Shown one piece after another: positions 23,090-36,376 of a stretch of 64,000 bases of DNA (the first letter of the stretch is position 1; every line of letters starts with the position of its first letter). This stretch comes from Hydractinia symbiolongicarpus (lineage: Eukaryota; Cnidaria; Hydrozoa; Anthoathecata; Hydractiniidae): the NCBI RefSeq assembly GCF_029227915.1, contig NC_079882.1, forward strand, positions 9,236,001 to 9,300,000. The letters run 5' to 3'. Below the pieces are notes generated by a model. That model worked only from the letters and a program-made list of their open reading frames with translations, searched no databases and was not told the DNA's origin. Made by a program: the position numbers and the translations under genes.

Positions 23090-23860
23090 TAGATTTTAAA
23101 ACTATCAGTGAGACAGTAAATTTGTTGGATAAAGAGAATGCAAAGTTAGAAAAGTTAGTAGCTTTATAAGAAGATGATGAAATATTGGCATTTGCAGATG
23201 GTAGATATTAAAATGATTTCGGGAAGTTATAATGGAGTTAGTTTCACTTAATGTTAGCATGACAAAAGTTAATAATGTCATATAAATAGTACATGCAGGG
23301 TCAGCAAAGAATTGAGTTTTACAAAGTTTCCTTTTGCTGGTGCAAAGTCACATATAATTCGAGAGTCTTGGTAATTTTCTGCATGGTGATGGTACAACAA
23401 AGTAACATCCAGTGGTAAAACACTTTTATTTGGACTACCTGAAATTTCCAAAGATGATGCAGCCTTAACCTTAGATATTTCACCAATATTAATGACATAT
23501 GTGATGTAATGATAAATGTTGAAAAAGAAGGTAGTTTTGCAGCACTTTGTCCTCCGTTAAAACAAAAACAAGAAAAAGAGGGAAAAATTGTAATGAAGAA
23601 AGCAAGTGCAGTCAATAATTTTGTGTCAAACACATAATCACATGAATGAACATTGACCATTTGTTAAGTATTAATGATGGAAAGATGAAGCGACACCAAA
23701 TATCTGCACAGTAACATTTTTACAAATATGTGATGTGTGTTAAGTGCCCAAGGAAGTAAATGTGTAAAGTTATTCTCTAAAGCATTTCTGCAAAATTTAA
23801 AACGTGTTATGAAACTTAGTGCTTTACCAGAAACACCAACATTGTGACACCACTTCTTAT
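23090..23860 (+). pseudogene. Decayed transposable-element ORF
   Basis: Fragments in shifting frames, with stops, still read as protein: ETVNLLDKENAKLEKLV, ILAFADGRY, ELVSLNVSMTKVNNVI, LHGDGTTK. The ELLSLNV...V..VI and DGTTK patterns occur in an uncharacterised transposon-encoded protein family common in cnidarian and echinoderm genomes (from memory, not verified). No intact ORF remains. Confidence 0.45.
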
Positions 23861-24863
23861 ATAATAAAATTATTGGTAAAACTGTATTTTTATAGTCTGC
23901 AAATGTCTTAAATTATTGATTATTTTAAATATTATTTTTTATGTCAATATTTACTTTTAGACATCAGGTTCTTTATTTTGGTACCAATTTTCTTTATAAT
24001 TGCCAGTTAACAATTTTAAGATTTAGTCTTCTTCAGTAACTCAAAAGCACATACTTTGGATTGGTTTGGACTTAAAAGCTAGTTGACCCCTAGTTTTTAT
24101 ATTTTTGGATGATTTGGTTTCGAAAACCATTAAAAAAGTTAAGAAAGGTGTGTGGTCGCACGTGCACGCCTCTGCACACACATCTTAATTTTGTTGTGCT
24201 ATCTGTAGCTTGCATCAGCTCTGCCAAGCCAACCTGGAATAGATTATAGATAAATAGTGGTATATTTGTAACTGCATGCCTATTATGCTTTTTTGCACAT
24301 TTTAAGATAACTTGGGCATGCAATCTTAATTGCTAATTTGAAAGAGCAATGTGCTGCATGTGGGTGATTTTATTCCTGACCAGAAAATTCATAGAAATTT
24401 GAAAAGGAAGCACATAATTTCGAAATTTGTAATGCTATCTAAAAGAAAACATTTTTGTTAACAAAAAAACGCAGCATGTGCTATATTTGGGTGTGACTTG
24501 CCAACCAGAAGATAAACCTTCCTTAAACTCAGTATTCATTATAAGGTTAACATTTATTTTGTATAAATGATTAAAAATCATAATGCAGGGCACAATGCAA
24601 GGGTTAAGCGGTTCAGGTAAAACTTTGAGCCTAGATTCTTTGCTCATCCCAGTCTTCCTAAGTTTTTGTTTGCAATTTCAAATGGACCTGCTTGTCTGCC
24701 AGTTTGCAATATAATTTTGTTGCTTAGCTCTTATGTAGGACCTATATTGTTTACTTGAAATATTTATTGTTCCAAAAAAATTCTTTAAATATTGTTATTA
24801 ATATATTTTATAGTCAGGACAATACATTAACATACAAGGATAAATATACTGGTTTTAGTGACA

Positions 24864-27800
24864 ATGCCACCCAAGGTCAGTGTACTATAATTTTTTATGT
24901 TACATGTTTCTACATGAATATTTCAAACCAGGGTGAGTTCACTGAGCTTTTGTACCAAGAGAATTTTCACCCCTGTGCTACTTAAATTTGATTTTAAAGT
25001 CTACCTCCAAGATTTTTAAAAAAAGTTTTTTCACCACTTCATGCTAAATAATCATCCCAGCTGGTGTAACACATCTTTACTTGTGGGGAAATTTAGTAAA
25101 ATTTTTGTGCTCAGAATTAAGTTCTAGTTTTAGGAATATTGAAAATATTATTTCAGCTTAACTTAATTTTTTTTTGATTTCACTTTTCATTCTTACATCA
25201 TTACTGATTTATGTTATTATTATACTGTCATTGTTGTTTTAAAAGTTTTATTTTATCAATTTGGCTAATTCTGAGGGACACAAAATATTATATGTTATAT
25301 TTTCTTTTAGAAAGAGTCTATTGTAACACAATGGAATTTATCAGAACGTGGACGAAAGGCTGAGAGTTTGCTTCTAGAGACTCCATATGATGTAGATGCA
25401 TGGGGTGTATTGCTCCGTGAAGCACAGGTATGTGTATGAATTATGTGTTTGTTGTTTTTGTCATGTCTTGTAATTCCACTTAAATTAACTAATTCCACTT
25501 AAATTCACTATTGATATGCTCTTTAGAATTATCCGGTGGATCAAGCCAGAGATCTTTATGAACGACTCGTTACACAATTTCCAACTGCTGGGAAATACTG
25601 GAAGTTATACATTGACCAAGAGGTTGAGTGTTCTTATATTTTTTCGCATTTCGCTCAAGTAAAATTCTGTTTTACATATCCTAACTTAAATTTGTGTTTT
25701 ATATAGTGTGATTACGAAACTTCAATTCGACAGGGGAAATAAGCTTGTGTTAAATGTACTGGATGTCATGCATATTGAGGAATATGTATGAAGACTATGT
25801 GACTCAATTACTCAGCTGGCCTGAGTCTAATGTTAATATATTTATATAGAATATTAGAAATTTATTTTTAAGATTGAAAAAAATACGGTTCTGGTAAAAA
25901 GAACCTTTTAATATACATTGGTCCTCTTCTCTGTTTGTTATTCATTTGGTTGTTATTTCTTTTGTTGTTGTTTCATATTCTTTCTTCGTATGTTGCGGGT
26001 TAGTAGTCAGTTTAAAAACCAGATCAGGTCATCTATATATAAAAAGTTTGTTCATCGTCATTTATGGATTGAAACGTAAATGGGTATGCAGTAAATACAT
26101 GGATATTTTAAAGAAAATAAGTTTCCTTTCTACTTTTTTCGTCTTGCTGTTTGTGAAAGTTTTAAATTGATTGTCTTGGATGAAATTGTTTTCCTTGTTG
26201 TAAACTTGTTGTTATGGCTGGTTGATGGATAGGAAAATCAATATATTTCAATGTGAGAGAATTTTATCCATGTAAAACATAAGTATATTTCTGGCAAAAT
26301 CCTAAACATGGCACTCAACGATGAACAATATCATAAGTATAGATGGCCTTAAAACAGTGATGTTGTTCTTGTGGTTTTAGAAAGTACCAACAGTGCCACC
26401 TTTCTTGCAAAACGCTTTAAGCTGTAGATTAGTCTGTTTATCATTGAGATAGATGAGTCACTGACAACAATTTTTATTTCAGAAGAGAGTTTTTCTCCTT
26501 GTGTAGTTGTTCCAAATTCTAAAGAAAACACATTTGAAAATCAAAACATTTAGAAAGCAGAAGTGTTTAACTAAGTAACCGTTGTGTTTAAAAAGTGAAA
26601 TAAATGTTTGGGTGGGTGGTGGGTAAAAATTAGCAGTACGTAACTAGTGGAGTGTTTATGAAGAAGCAAGTGGTGTCATGAAGATATAGTAAGTATATCT
26701 GGTTGGTATTGTTTCATACAGCCATGCAACTTTTTTTATGTGTAAACACTATTAATGGAACTTATTTTCTATGTTCAGATGAAATACAAGAATTTTGACC
26801 GAGTGGAGAAGGTAATAGTCAGCTTATGTTTTTCTCCTAATGTATATTTATAGGCCTCTAGCATCTGTTTGTTAAAAGAGGTTTTCCACGCTTCGTCTCC
26901 CACATCTTGAAAATCCTCTTCTACAAATTTGATTTGGACAAGGAGTAGAAACACTGCAAGTTTTGTATTTTTATTTTTTTACACTTGTGATATGTTCTAG
27001 TTATTTCAAAGATGCTTAATAAAGATACTTAATATGGATCTCTGGAAGACTTACCTTTCGTATGTAAAAGAAACTAAACAGGCTCTTGCAAGTTTCAGGT
27101 ACTTTAGGTTCATTTATAAATGGTAACTGTTGTGTTGGAGCGATTTAAAAGGGGTCGTTTGAGTTTAACAGCTAATTATATGCATTTAAGTTAGTAAGTA
27201 AGTAACGGGAAGTTTTAATGTCCTTGGGGATTCCATCCTAACAGTTGGCTCTTCCTCCCTCCCCCCCCCCCCCCCCCCCTCCGATTGTACCTATGTTACA
27301 TTACCACTAGAGATAAGTATAGCATTGCTCTAAGTTGCTTGCCTTCCACACAAGCCAGTTAGCGGTCAGTAGATGGCACCAAATGGGCTGACAACACTAC
27401 ATTTGGTGCGCTGGAGAGGGTGCTTGAACCTGAAACCTAATGATTACAAGTCCAATGCACTAGCACCACACCATCTTCAGATAACCATCTTTGCATGTGG
27501 TTACATTCAGGGATAAAAGGTGTTCGTACAATTTTAGGGAGAAAATGATTCAAGCATATGAATTCGCCATTGATAAGATTGGATTAGATCAGCATTCTTA
27601 CCCGGTATGTATGATAATTTATGGTTGTAATACAACAATCGAGTGTATTAAGAATGCAAGTAAATTCCTAGAATGTTATTGTCAGGAGTAGGGATTAAGC
27701 AATATTTACCACAAATAAAAATTTTAATAATGGAATGATATGAAACATTTCTGCAACAATGGAAAAGGACTCTGACAATGTGTTTTTTGTTTAGTTACAG

Positions 27801-30800
27801 GAACTCAGGGATAAACTAATGCCAGGTGATGTTAAGGAGAAAGTAAACAGGAAGGCATCCAATTGCGCTCTTCTGAATTTAGGTTGGGATATAGAGGCTT
27901 TGGTTGGCTATTTCTGAAGATAAGATGTTCTAGATGGATAAATGCATCTGCACTATTTTCTTTTTCCTTTTTATCATAATTCATCTTTAATTTTGGAGAA
28001 TATTAAACTTTTTTGTTGATACAACCTTATCAGCTATTTTATTTTGTAAAGTAACCAGCTGTCACGTCATCTTTTTTTACGCGCAAACTGCAATTACACT
28101 GGGTGTGTAAAAACTTCATGGGAACAATCCGGGTGAAAGTTGTGCTACTTTAAAACAAAGTTGTGACCCAAAATTAAACTTAACTTCAGGCGAAATGAAA
28201 CTGCATGAACATTACAGCAATTTACTGAAGTTTAAGATTTAGGGTGAAGTTAAACTTGTACGTAATACTTTCCAAGCAAACTACATTTTTTAGTTTTCAA
28301 AATACAGGTGTTGAAGTTAAGTAATCATGAACTTACAAATGATTCATTAAATCTTACCACTTACGCAATACATATGTCTTTACAATATGATTTGTTCTTT
28401 TGTGTAGGTATGGTGTGAATACATCAATTTTCTTAAGGCTGGGTAAGCTTTTTGCTTTGTTTTTCGTTTAATTTACAAATTTTTTAGTAGTTGTCTATGT
28501 AAATTTAATAATATGTTATAGAGAAGCTCAAGGTGCATATGCTGAAAATCAGAAGATAGGACAAATCCGCAAAGTCTACAGTGTAAGTGGAACCTAAAAA
28601 ATGAAAACTATACCTATATTGTGTCTGTATTCCAATTCATATTAAGTTTTACTTTTTATTTTGTTTAGAGAGCGGTGCATACACCAATACATAATATTGA
28701 GGTGCTGTGGAAAGATTACAGTCACTTTGAAATGTCTGTTAACAAAATGTTGGCAGAGAAACTGATTCACGAGAAAACAAGAGAATATCAAAATGCTAGA
28801 CGTGCAGTAAAGGTAGAAAACACATATTAAAATGTCTATGAAACATTTTTTTGTAAGCATTAGGTTTGTAGGAACACTAATGTGAGTTTTTGGTAATTCT
28901 CTTCCAAAGTAACTGTAAATCTAAACAAGAGTGACTTTCAGTATTGTGATTGTTAAGATTATTATGTGTTGCTCAATTTGTGGCTTGGTTCCCCACTTAT
29001 TTTTGTTCTTTGCAATCCCTAACAGTTTTAATCGGCAGTGTTGTTTAATTATGATAATTTAGGAATATAGATTTATGCTTAAGATTGAAATATATTGCGG
29101 CTGAGAAGAAGTTAATATATATTCACACCTCGCACAGCTTAAACCACAGATTGTGCTAGGAATCAAACTTTTTTGTTTCTGACTGCTATAAAACTTTAAA
29201 GTATATGAGCCTTTAGAGCCTTCAATAAAATCTAGCTTTAATAATGTTTGCTAACAATAATTTTTGTTGCTTCCTAGGAGTGTGAAACCGTCACACATGG
29301 TTTTAACCGCTCCCTACCTGCCACACCACCCACCGGTGCTGCTTTTGAAAGCTCACAAAAACAATTGTGGAGAAAATATATAGGATGGGAGAGATCGAAT
29401 CCCTTGAAAGCTGATGATCAAAACCTGGTTGTTAAGAGAGGTAATTAGGCCAGTTTATACTGTGATCTTGCTCTCGAGCTGACTTCTGATTTTCTTCTTT
29501 CGTTTTAGTTATGTTTGCATTCGAACAGTGTTTATTGTGTTACGCATTTCACCCGGACATGTGGTATGAAGCTGCATCATATCTTGAAAACACAGGACGA
29601 GAATTAATTGAAAGAGGAGTATGTATAATTATTTTTTTCAGTATATATTTGCTTGACATGTCTTTATAACATATAGCTATGGATTGTATCTGTTTACCCT
29701 TACACCACGGGCAAAATCAAGTAAACACCCGGCCCCAGCTATATCTTCTGTGGATTAGATCCTGTTTAAAAAGTAAACAAAATTTTTTGAAAAGAGGACG
29801 AATTACGCTACCCAACATTACTAAAAATGAATCATTTTTTTTTAGCCTGTAATTACCAGTCAAGTTCTGAAAAGCTAATTAATTTTAGGGCTTGAAAGGT
29901 CTTTTTAAAAACAGATGCATATTCCAAGTCTTGAAATGACAAAGCAAAAATGTAAATGCGAGTATCTTTTAATTTTCAGGACATGCAATCTGGACAGAAG
30001 TTGTGGGAAGAAGCAGTGGCATTATATGAACGTGCAACGTCTACATTTTTAAAGAACAATTTGCTGCTTCATTTTTCATATGCTGACTTTGAAGAGGTTG
30101 TTAGGTTATGTTATTCTTTTCTGGTGTATTTTTTGCTTGACCTGAACTGTAGGAGTACTGACTTTCATTAATATTAGCCGACAGATTTAACAAAACTACT
30201 GTTCCCCAGACCTCCACTTCACATGTGTCGCCTAAAAAAGGTAATTCTTAATGTATTTGTTTGTTTTTTTAGAGTCGCAAACGTTATCAAAAGGTGCACA
30301 GTATATATGATAAACTTTTAGAAGAAAATATTGATCCTACATTGGTATGTAGTTTTTCACTTCGTGTTTCAATGTTAAAGACTGACAAATTTTTTAAAGT
30401 TTTTTTTTTAAATTTAGGTATATTGTCAGTACATGAAGTTTAGTCGCCGTGCTGAGGGTATTAAAGAATGCCGTGAAATATTTAAAAGATCGAGAGAGGA
30501 CGGAAGAGCTCAGTTTCATGTGAGTAGTTCTTCAGAGACGTTCTTTGCGTGTCTACTTTGATCTTCCTTACTCTAACATCTCTTTATTTTTTGTAGGTTT
30601 TCATATCGGCAGCACTTATCGAACACTACTCTAATAAAGTAAGAACGTTTTTTATTTTAATTCTAGAATCTACGAAATTAGTTCTACCTATCTATATTTT
30701 TAACTATCAAATAAATGTATTTGTTTTGTAAATTTAATTTTTAACTTTATATTTAGAATTCAAAAGTCGCAACCAACATATTTGAGCTTGGACTAAAAGT

Positions 30801-33678
30801 ATAACTTAAATATTTTGAGTAATGTATAATTAAAAAAACATCACAAATTGACTATATTCCTTTGGTCGCTTAAAAGTCGCCATTTGTTTATGATGCCATC
30901 AAACAGTAACATGAAATCGTGGTCGCCCTAGGTCAAGGCTAACGACTCACTGATAGCATATGAATTTAAAAGAGTTTAGTATTGTTTGAAAGCTATGTAA
31001 AATATTTTTAGAAATACGCTGATAATGAAGATTACATCATGGCTTACATTGACTATAAAATTGCGCAAAATGGTGAGTTCAATCTCTGATTACTTTCTCT
31101 TGTAGCATGGAGACTAGTAAAATTTGAATGACATTATTCTTTTCGCTGTTCTTTTAGAGGACAATAACACACGCGTTTTATTTGAACGATTGTTAAGTAT
31201 CGTACCAAGAGAAAAACAAAGGTATGCTTGTTCTTCATATTTCGTGTTGAAACGAAAAATGTTTACTGTTGATGAAAATTTTTATCAGCTTATCGACATG
31301 CGAGGTAGCAGAAAATCTATTTTAGATTAGCATCTGGATGAGCTAATGTGTCCGCTTTTGTTCAGTATACCTATAGCTCCAATCGGTTTTTACCCGAGTC
31401 TGTCTGTCTGTCTGTCTGTCTGTCTGTTTTTACCCGAGTTTGTTTATTTGTTTGTCTTGCTCTGAAAAACTGAATTAATACCATGGTAAGGTAAATAAGT
31501 TTACTTTGCAAGTTTTAACTGTGGCAGAATATAGCCGATTCAAAGGTCCTACTTCTTTTATTACTTTATTCTAACACAGATTCTTATTCATTGTATACTC
31601 GTAAGCTTCTGCAGCCGCCTAAAACAATCTTGGTTTTTTAGATTGGTTCTTGGTCGTTACATGGAATTTGAAGCACGGTACGGTGACTTGGCCAGCATAT
31701 TTAAAATTGACAAAAGAATGAGTGGATCGAACTCTTCCCAGGTTTGACAATTATTTTTAAGAAATGTAAAGCGATTGTTTCTCAAGGAAAATAAGCATGT
31801 CTGTTAGTAATTCTATAAAATGTTTTAGACTGGTTTTGAAGAACGTGATCCTACTATGTTGGTGGAACGATACAAGTATATTGACCTGCTACCATGTAGT
31901 GCAAACGAACTGAGAAGTATGGGATATACACCGGTATGTATTCAATAGCATTCAATACCTATGTCCCGTACAGTTTGTCTAATAATTTGTAATCATCAAG
32001 ACCTCCAATGTTAGCCCTGACGAAAGGGTTAGAGTTAAGCGAGGCAACAATTAAACAAAATATTTAATGTTTTTTTCAAATTCAGTAATAGATTCTTCCT
32101 TTCTTATTTCTAACGGTAAGCTATTGAACAATTTCGCGCCACTGTAGCAAAATGATTCTTGCCCAATTTTGAGTTTAAATTTGGGTAATTGAATGAGGTA
32201 TCCATTGTTTCTGGTAGTTTTTTCATGATTGTTTAATTTGAAGTAACCTTCCAAATTTTGACATGTTACGTTTTCAAAGGTTCTTTTAACAATCATCAGC
32301 GCTTCTTTATTTGTGCAATTCAAAATGCTGGGAACTGATTTACCAGTTATTTGTTTCGCTCGTCTTTCCAATGACTAATTGTGTTTTGGTGTAATTCAGC
32401 TTAAGCGGACCTCTATAGGTCAAAGTCGGAATAATCCTCATTGTGTATATTAAGCAGCATTTTCCGTGACATACAGTCTAAGTCGTTTAAACAATTTTAA
32501 TCTCTGGCTAGCTGTCTTATAAACTAATGTAAATTTTTGTAAATTGCGACTTAGACTGCTATATGCGACAGAAATATCGGTGAACGTAGATATGGTACAG
32601 ACTCAGTATAAATAACAGCAACTTCGCATGCAGGATTACTTGAGAGGCGCGATTATTTTTCAAGTCTGTGCCAAAAAGGCGACTTACTAGAAATGTGGGA
32701 TTAATATAGTAAATACGGTCCTAAATGTTGTGTTGCAGTTTACAAGTTGACTTTTGCAGCATAATTTGACGAAATGAAACTTCAGAATTTAGATTAGTTA
32801 GGATTAAAACTTTTTACTTTTATCTGCAGAGAGCAGCGAAATCAAATATCACAGATACCAGTTACACACCTGCACCAGTTACTGAAACATCTGTCGCTGT
32901 TGTGAAGAAGGAACTGCCGAAACCTGACTTTAATCAGATGAAGCCATTTAAACCAACCATAGCAACCAGTGCAAGAAGTATTTTTTAAGAACATTTTTAA
33001 ACTTACCTTATGTTATCTTTCAAGGTCTTGATGTGTTTCTATTTTCTGTTTAGTGGGAACTAACATAGCTTCGGGTGGTGTATTCCCTGCGCCGCCAGCT
33101 GTAGCAGATCTTCTTCTTCAACTGCCACCACCGACGAGTTTCAGGGTAAATAAATTCATAATCTTTTTTGAACGAGTATAAAAATGTGTAATGCAGGTGT
33201 ATCGATCGAGTTTGTTTAAATTTGGTTTTTGAATCCAGGGTCCATTTGTGATCGTTGATAAACTGATTGAAAGTATGCTCAATGTAAATCTTGATGACGT
33301 CAAAAGTAAGTTTCACTGTTCATTTTTTTATATGCAAACATGTTGGTAATATAGGGTCGAGAAATATCGTATTTGGCAAGTAGTAATTTTGAATGAAAAA
33401 CTTACACACAAGTATACTTTTAATGATCCTTTGGTTTTAGCGTCAATGTTTTATTCTCTTGCTTGTGAATGATATGCACTCTTTCTTATTTAAAGATAAA
33501 TGCACACGAGTTGATTACAATTTTCTTTTCTTTTGAAGGTCATCAAAGTCTCACAAACGGTGACGATAAACGAGGTATGAAACGTTTACACGATAGTGAC
33601 GATGAGTCTTCGTATCAACCTCCATCAAACGATTTGTATCGATCACGTCAACAAAAAAGAGTTCACCCTGTCACATAG
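24864..33678 (+). CDS. CSTF3: Cleavage stimulation factor subunit 3 (CstF-77), about 695 aa
   Basis: Exons: 24864-24875 (MPPK, tentative), 25311-25427, 25527-25622, 26779-26811, 27001-27098, 27538-27604, 28408-28442, 28522-28582, 28669-28812, 29278-29440, 29509-29618, 29980-30096, 30273-30344, 30418-30519, 30597-30638, 30757-30798, 31012-31072, 31158-31221, 31642-31741, 31829-31933, 32830-32977, 33054-33145, 33239-33305, 33539-33678. Phases agree throughout; the total is 696 codons with stop (human 717 aa). Seen: HAT-repeat array from [17 protein letters not shown] through [13 protein letters not shown], the linker after [20 protein letters not shown], a Pro-rich segment ([20 protein letters not shown]), and the C-terminal monkeytail-like end [12 protein letters not shown]. 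Role: dimeric scaffold joining CstF-50 and CstF-64 in pre-mRNA 3'-end cleavage. An AATAAA sits at 33731-33736. Only the first exon is uncertain. Confidence 0.93.
25623..26778 (+). other. CSTF3 intron 3
   Basis: 1.16-kb intron (donor gttgag, acceptor atgttcag). AT-rich; no coding or repeat feature recognised. Confidence 0.6.
27192..27475 (-). mobile_element. tRNA-derived SINE (type C) in a CSTF3 intron, minus strand
   Basis: On the minus strand: gtgtggtgctagtgcattgg (A-box region), ggacttgtaatcattaggtt, ggttcaagcacc (B box), a body with gagcaatgctatacttatct, a G-run of about 18, gttaggatggaatccccaag, and a (ttac)n tail. The same element is at 62690-62950 in the other orientation. The head resembles a tRNA with TGT in the anticodon position (Thr-like). 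Confidence 0.8.
27605..28407 (+). other. CSTF3 intron with coding-like fragment
   Basis: 803-bp intron. At about 27797-27917 a 40-codon open stretch after an acceptor-like site reads [20 protein letters not shown]... and ends EALVGYF-stop. It does not belong to CstF-77 and was not identified; a transposon remnant is most likely. Confidence 0.4.
31399..31427 (+). repeat. (TCTG)n microsatellite
   Basis: About seven perfect tetranucleotide units in a CSTF3 intron, flanked on both sides by tttttacccgagt, so the array sits between short direct repeats. Confidence 0.9.
31934..32829 (+). other. CSTF3 intron 20 with LINE fragment
   Basis: 896-bp intron containing an antisense non-LTR retrotransposon 3' fragment (32051-32371). 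The rest is unremarkable. Confidence 0.6.
32051..32371 (-). mobile_element. 3' end of a non-LTR retrotransposon (LINE) reverse-transcriptase ORF
   Basis: 106 codons open to the stop: [59 protein letters not shown]. The F[12 protein letters not shown] pattern is the usual C-terminal tail of CR1/Jockey-type LINE polyproteins in animals. The upstream RT core is absent, so this is a 5'-truncated insertion, antisense to CSTF3. Confidence 0.75.
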
Positions 33679-35007
33679 ACTGTCTTCAAAGATGTATATT
33701 TTAGTTTTTAACAGTAAATATAGTATTCCTAATAAAATCACTTGGTTGTGTAAATCTTGAATAATCAAGGTGACCTTAAGTCCTGTTTGCATTTTTAAAC
33801 GATGTTTCATTTTTTGTGGTGTGCACCTCATAGAGATGATTTGTTTTAATTATTTGTGTTTTTATCATTTATCATTTTTGTTTTTTTAACATAAATATAC
33901 AAATAAAAGAATTATTTGATTTCTTAGGAAGCATTTTTACTGGGCCCAGAAGGCATGGATTTTTTTTATAAAAATCAAAATCGAAATTATTTGTGACCAC
34001 TTTCAGTCATTTTGGTCGAAAATAAATGCTTTTTTTGCTGAAATAATGACGCTTGTGTTTTTTCAAATGCCATTTGAACAAGCTTTTTTGACCCTGCAAA
34101 TCTATAATGTATGATTTTTATCTGCTCTCACACATAGTATTTTCTGTCTCGCACATCTTTTCAGGTATCAGGAAATTCAGAAATTGTCAGTTTAAATGGC
34201 CAATCTATTCATTTTTTTAGTGTTTAACATTTTTCTTGCATCAAATCTACATTATACAATACAAAATTGATGCGTGCATACACATTGGGCAAAAAACTGC
34301 AATAATTTTCGAGTACAATGAGCACCTTAGAGTAAACCACAGGGAAACTTGAATATAAGATGTAACGTCACATGTCTCAATTTATATAGGCCATAAATTG
34401 TCAATTTTTTGTGTTTAGGTTATAATTTTGTTCTCTCATATGGTCGTTTTTACAACAGCCGTTTGGTTTTACCAGTAAATTCTTTCTTAAAACTTGTCCA
34501 TTCTCATTTTTGTATGCAAAAAAGATATTTACAAGAAATTATAGAACATAGAAACTTTTTGTTAATCTCAAAAAGGTTGGGGAGGGGGGCGGGTAGATTT
34601 CATTTAGAGGGCTAAAATAGGGGTGGAAAGGGTGAATTTTTTTTATTAAACTGATCTAAAACTATTACAAAAACTTAATGAAACCATCGTGGACATTAAA
34701 AAGGAGTGCACTGATAGTTTAATTCCATTACTAACTCAGGCAATAAATACAGAAATCTTTTTATCCCCTTCCCCTTTACACAATGTTGGGAGAGTCTAAG
34801 CAGCAAACTTCTGTCTTCAAAAAACCTGGGTGCAACATTGTCCGGGGCTGTGGGGGTTAAAATGTGCAAATAATTGGAATTTTAAAGTGTCTCAACACTT
34901 GGCAAAGATTGTAGCTATCGCAAACACGTTCGTCGAACACAATTCTTTTTAGCTTCTTTTTCAGAGAGTATTTCTTAACAGTTATATTTTTATATTGCAG
35001 ATTGGAT
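33679..35007. other. Intergenic region CSTF3-hAT element
   Basis: Contains the CSTF3 3' UTR and AATAAA (33731). No gene seen; a run of ggggagggggg near 34575 is the only compositional oddity. Confidence 0.6.
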
Positions 35008-35701
35008 CAGGGGCGTAGCCCGAAAAAAGTGAACCTTCGTCGAAGCATTGACCCACAGGGTCAACATCACACCGATGCGATATTAAGCAACTGAGGGTTT
35101 GGGGGGCGTTGTGAGCCCTTGAAGCCAACGCCTTTTAAGCACTGAAACGCCATAAAACCGACTCTCTAAGATACACGATACACGTTAAGTATTCTGAACA
35201 ATTGATTGAAAAAGAGAAATAAACGACAACATAAAATACATTAAAATCTTTATCATCAAGGGTGTAACAAAACCAACAATAAGACAACACAATACCATCA
35301 TAATTTTTTTCATAGATTGAAAGTTATTAAAGCAGTAATTTATATGTTCATTCTTCTTTCTTCATATTCAGCACCAAAGTAACGTTTCTTGCAGATTGGA
35401 GGTTATTAAAAATATAACCAAATCAAAATCTTCTTTCTTCATAAATATTATTCAAAATTTCAAGAATATAATGAAATGGAACCATGTACAAATTGAATCT
35501 AACATGAATGAATGAACATAAACATGGCAAGGATCAGAGTTTCATACCCAAACCATGAATGAGTGAATCAATCAAATTAGGTACATAAATACATGTATAT
35601 CTACCAGTCAAAGTGACAGTAAAATGGAAAAAGGTGTGTTTACTTCATTTTAATAAAGATTGAGATGGAAATTAATCGAAAAAGATGAAATAAGAAAATG
35701 A

Positions 35702-35923
35702 TTAGAGAAAATCTAACCTGCGTGGTCCTAGGGCGGAAAACCCATTAATTATATCTTCTTTATTTATTTGAACACCCAAATGAACATGGAGTAGAGCAAG
35801 ACCATTAAACCTTTCTTCTGTCATTGTTGATCTGCAATAGTTTTTTAGTCTCCTCATTGCAGAAAAGGATCTCTCACACTCGCATGAAGTCATAGGAATA
35901 GTGGCTAAAATTTTAAGGGCCAC
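35702..35923 (-). pseudogene. hAT transposase C-terminal dimerisation domain fragment
   Basis: 73 codons: KILATIPMTSCECERSFSAM, RRLKNYCRSTMTEERFNGLA, LLHVHLGV. The S-x-x-x-ERSFS...L..ik...R..M...rl..L..l pattern is diagnostic of the hAT C-terminal dimerisation region. Upstream sequence (36020-36340) continues the transposase in a different open segment. Confidence 0.85.
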
Positions 35924-36376
35924 CTCTATGTTGCTAAAGACTCCATCTGCACGAGGGAAAGCTTAAGAGTAGCTTTAATGTAGTTTGGAATGAATTCAGG
36001 TTTTTTTTTCCATCTTTTCCTAAAAGGATACCCAAACCTCTAGCTCATTTGAAATAGTTAAAGGGTTGGGAAAGTCGTTAAAATAGAAATTTACAAATGT
36101 GTCAAATTGATTTTTCCATGGCAATTTAGAAGAGCGTTCTTTTTCATATGCAAGAAGATGTAAAAGTTTGAATGGTGTGATCACTAGACCATGACATGCA
36201 GTCACAGAATGATCAAATGGATCATTTAGCTCAGAAATCACATGGTCAATAAGAGGGATAGTTATGGCCTTTTTAAAGTAATCTGAAACATCAGAATAAG
36301 TATAATTTGGCCTGTGTACTTGTCTTTTAGTAGTTCGAGGAACACAAACTGTTATGTTTACTTTTTAAGCAAATTC

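Larger units (their letters stand above)
19303..24863. other. Intergenic region MFS-CSTF3, repeat-rich
   Basis: 5.5 kb with no intact gene. Holds a duplicated MFS 3' fragment (19519-19585), a SINE on the minus strand (19940-20130), a G16 tract (20715-20730), repeated gctagc tracts (about 21890-21912), a foldback-repeat trace near 21273, and a decayed transposase-like ORF (23090-23860). Confidence 0.6.
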
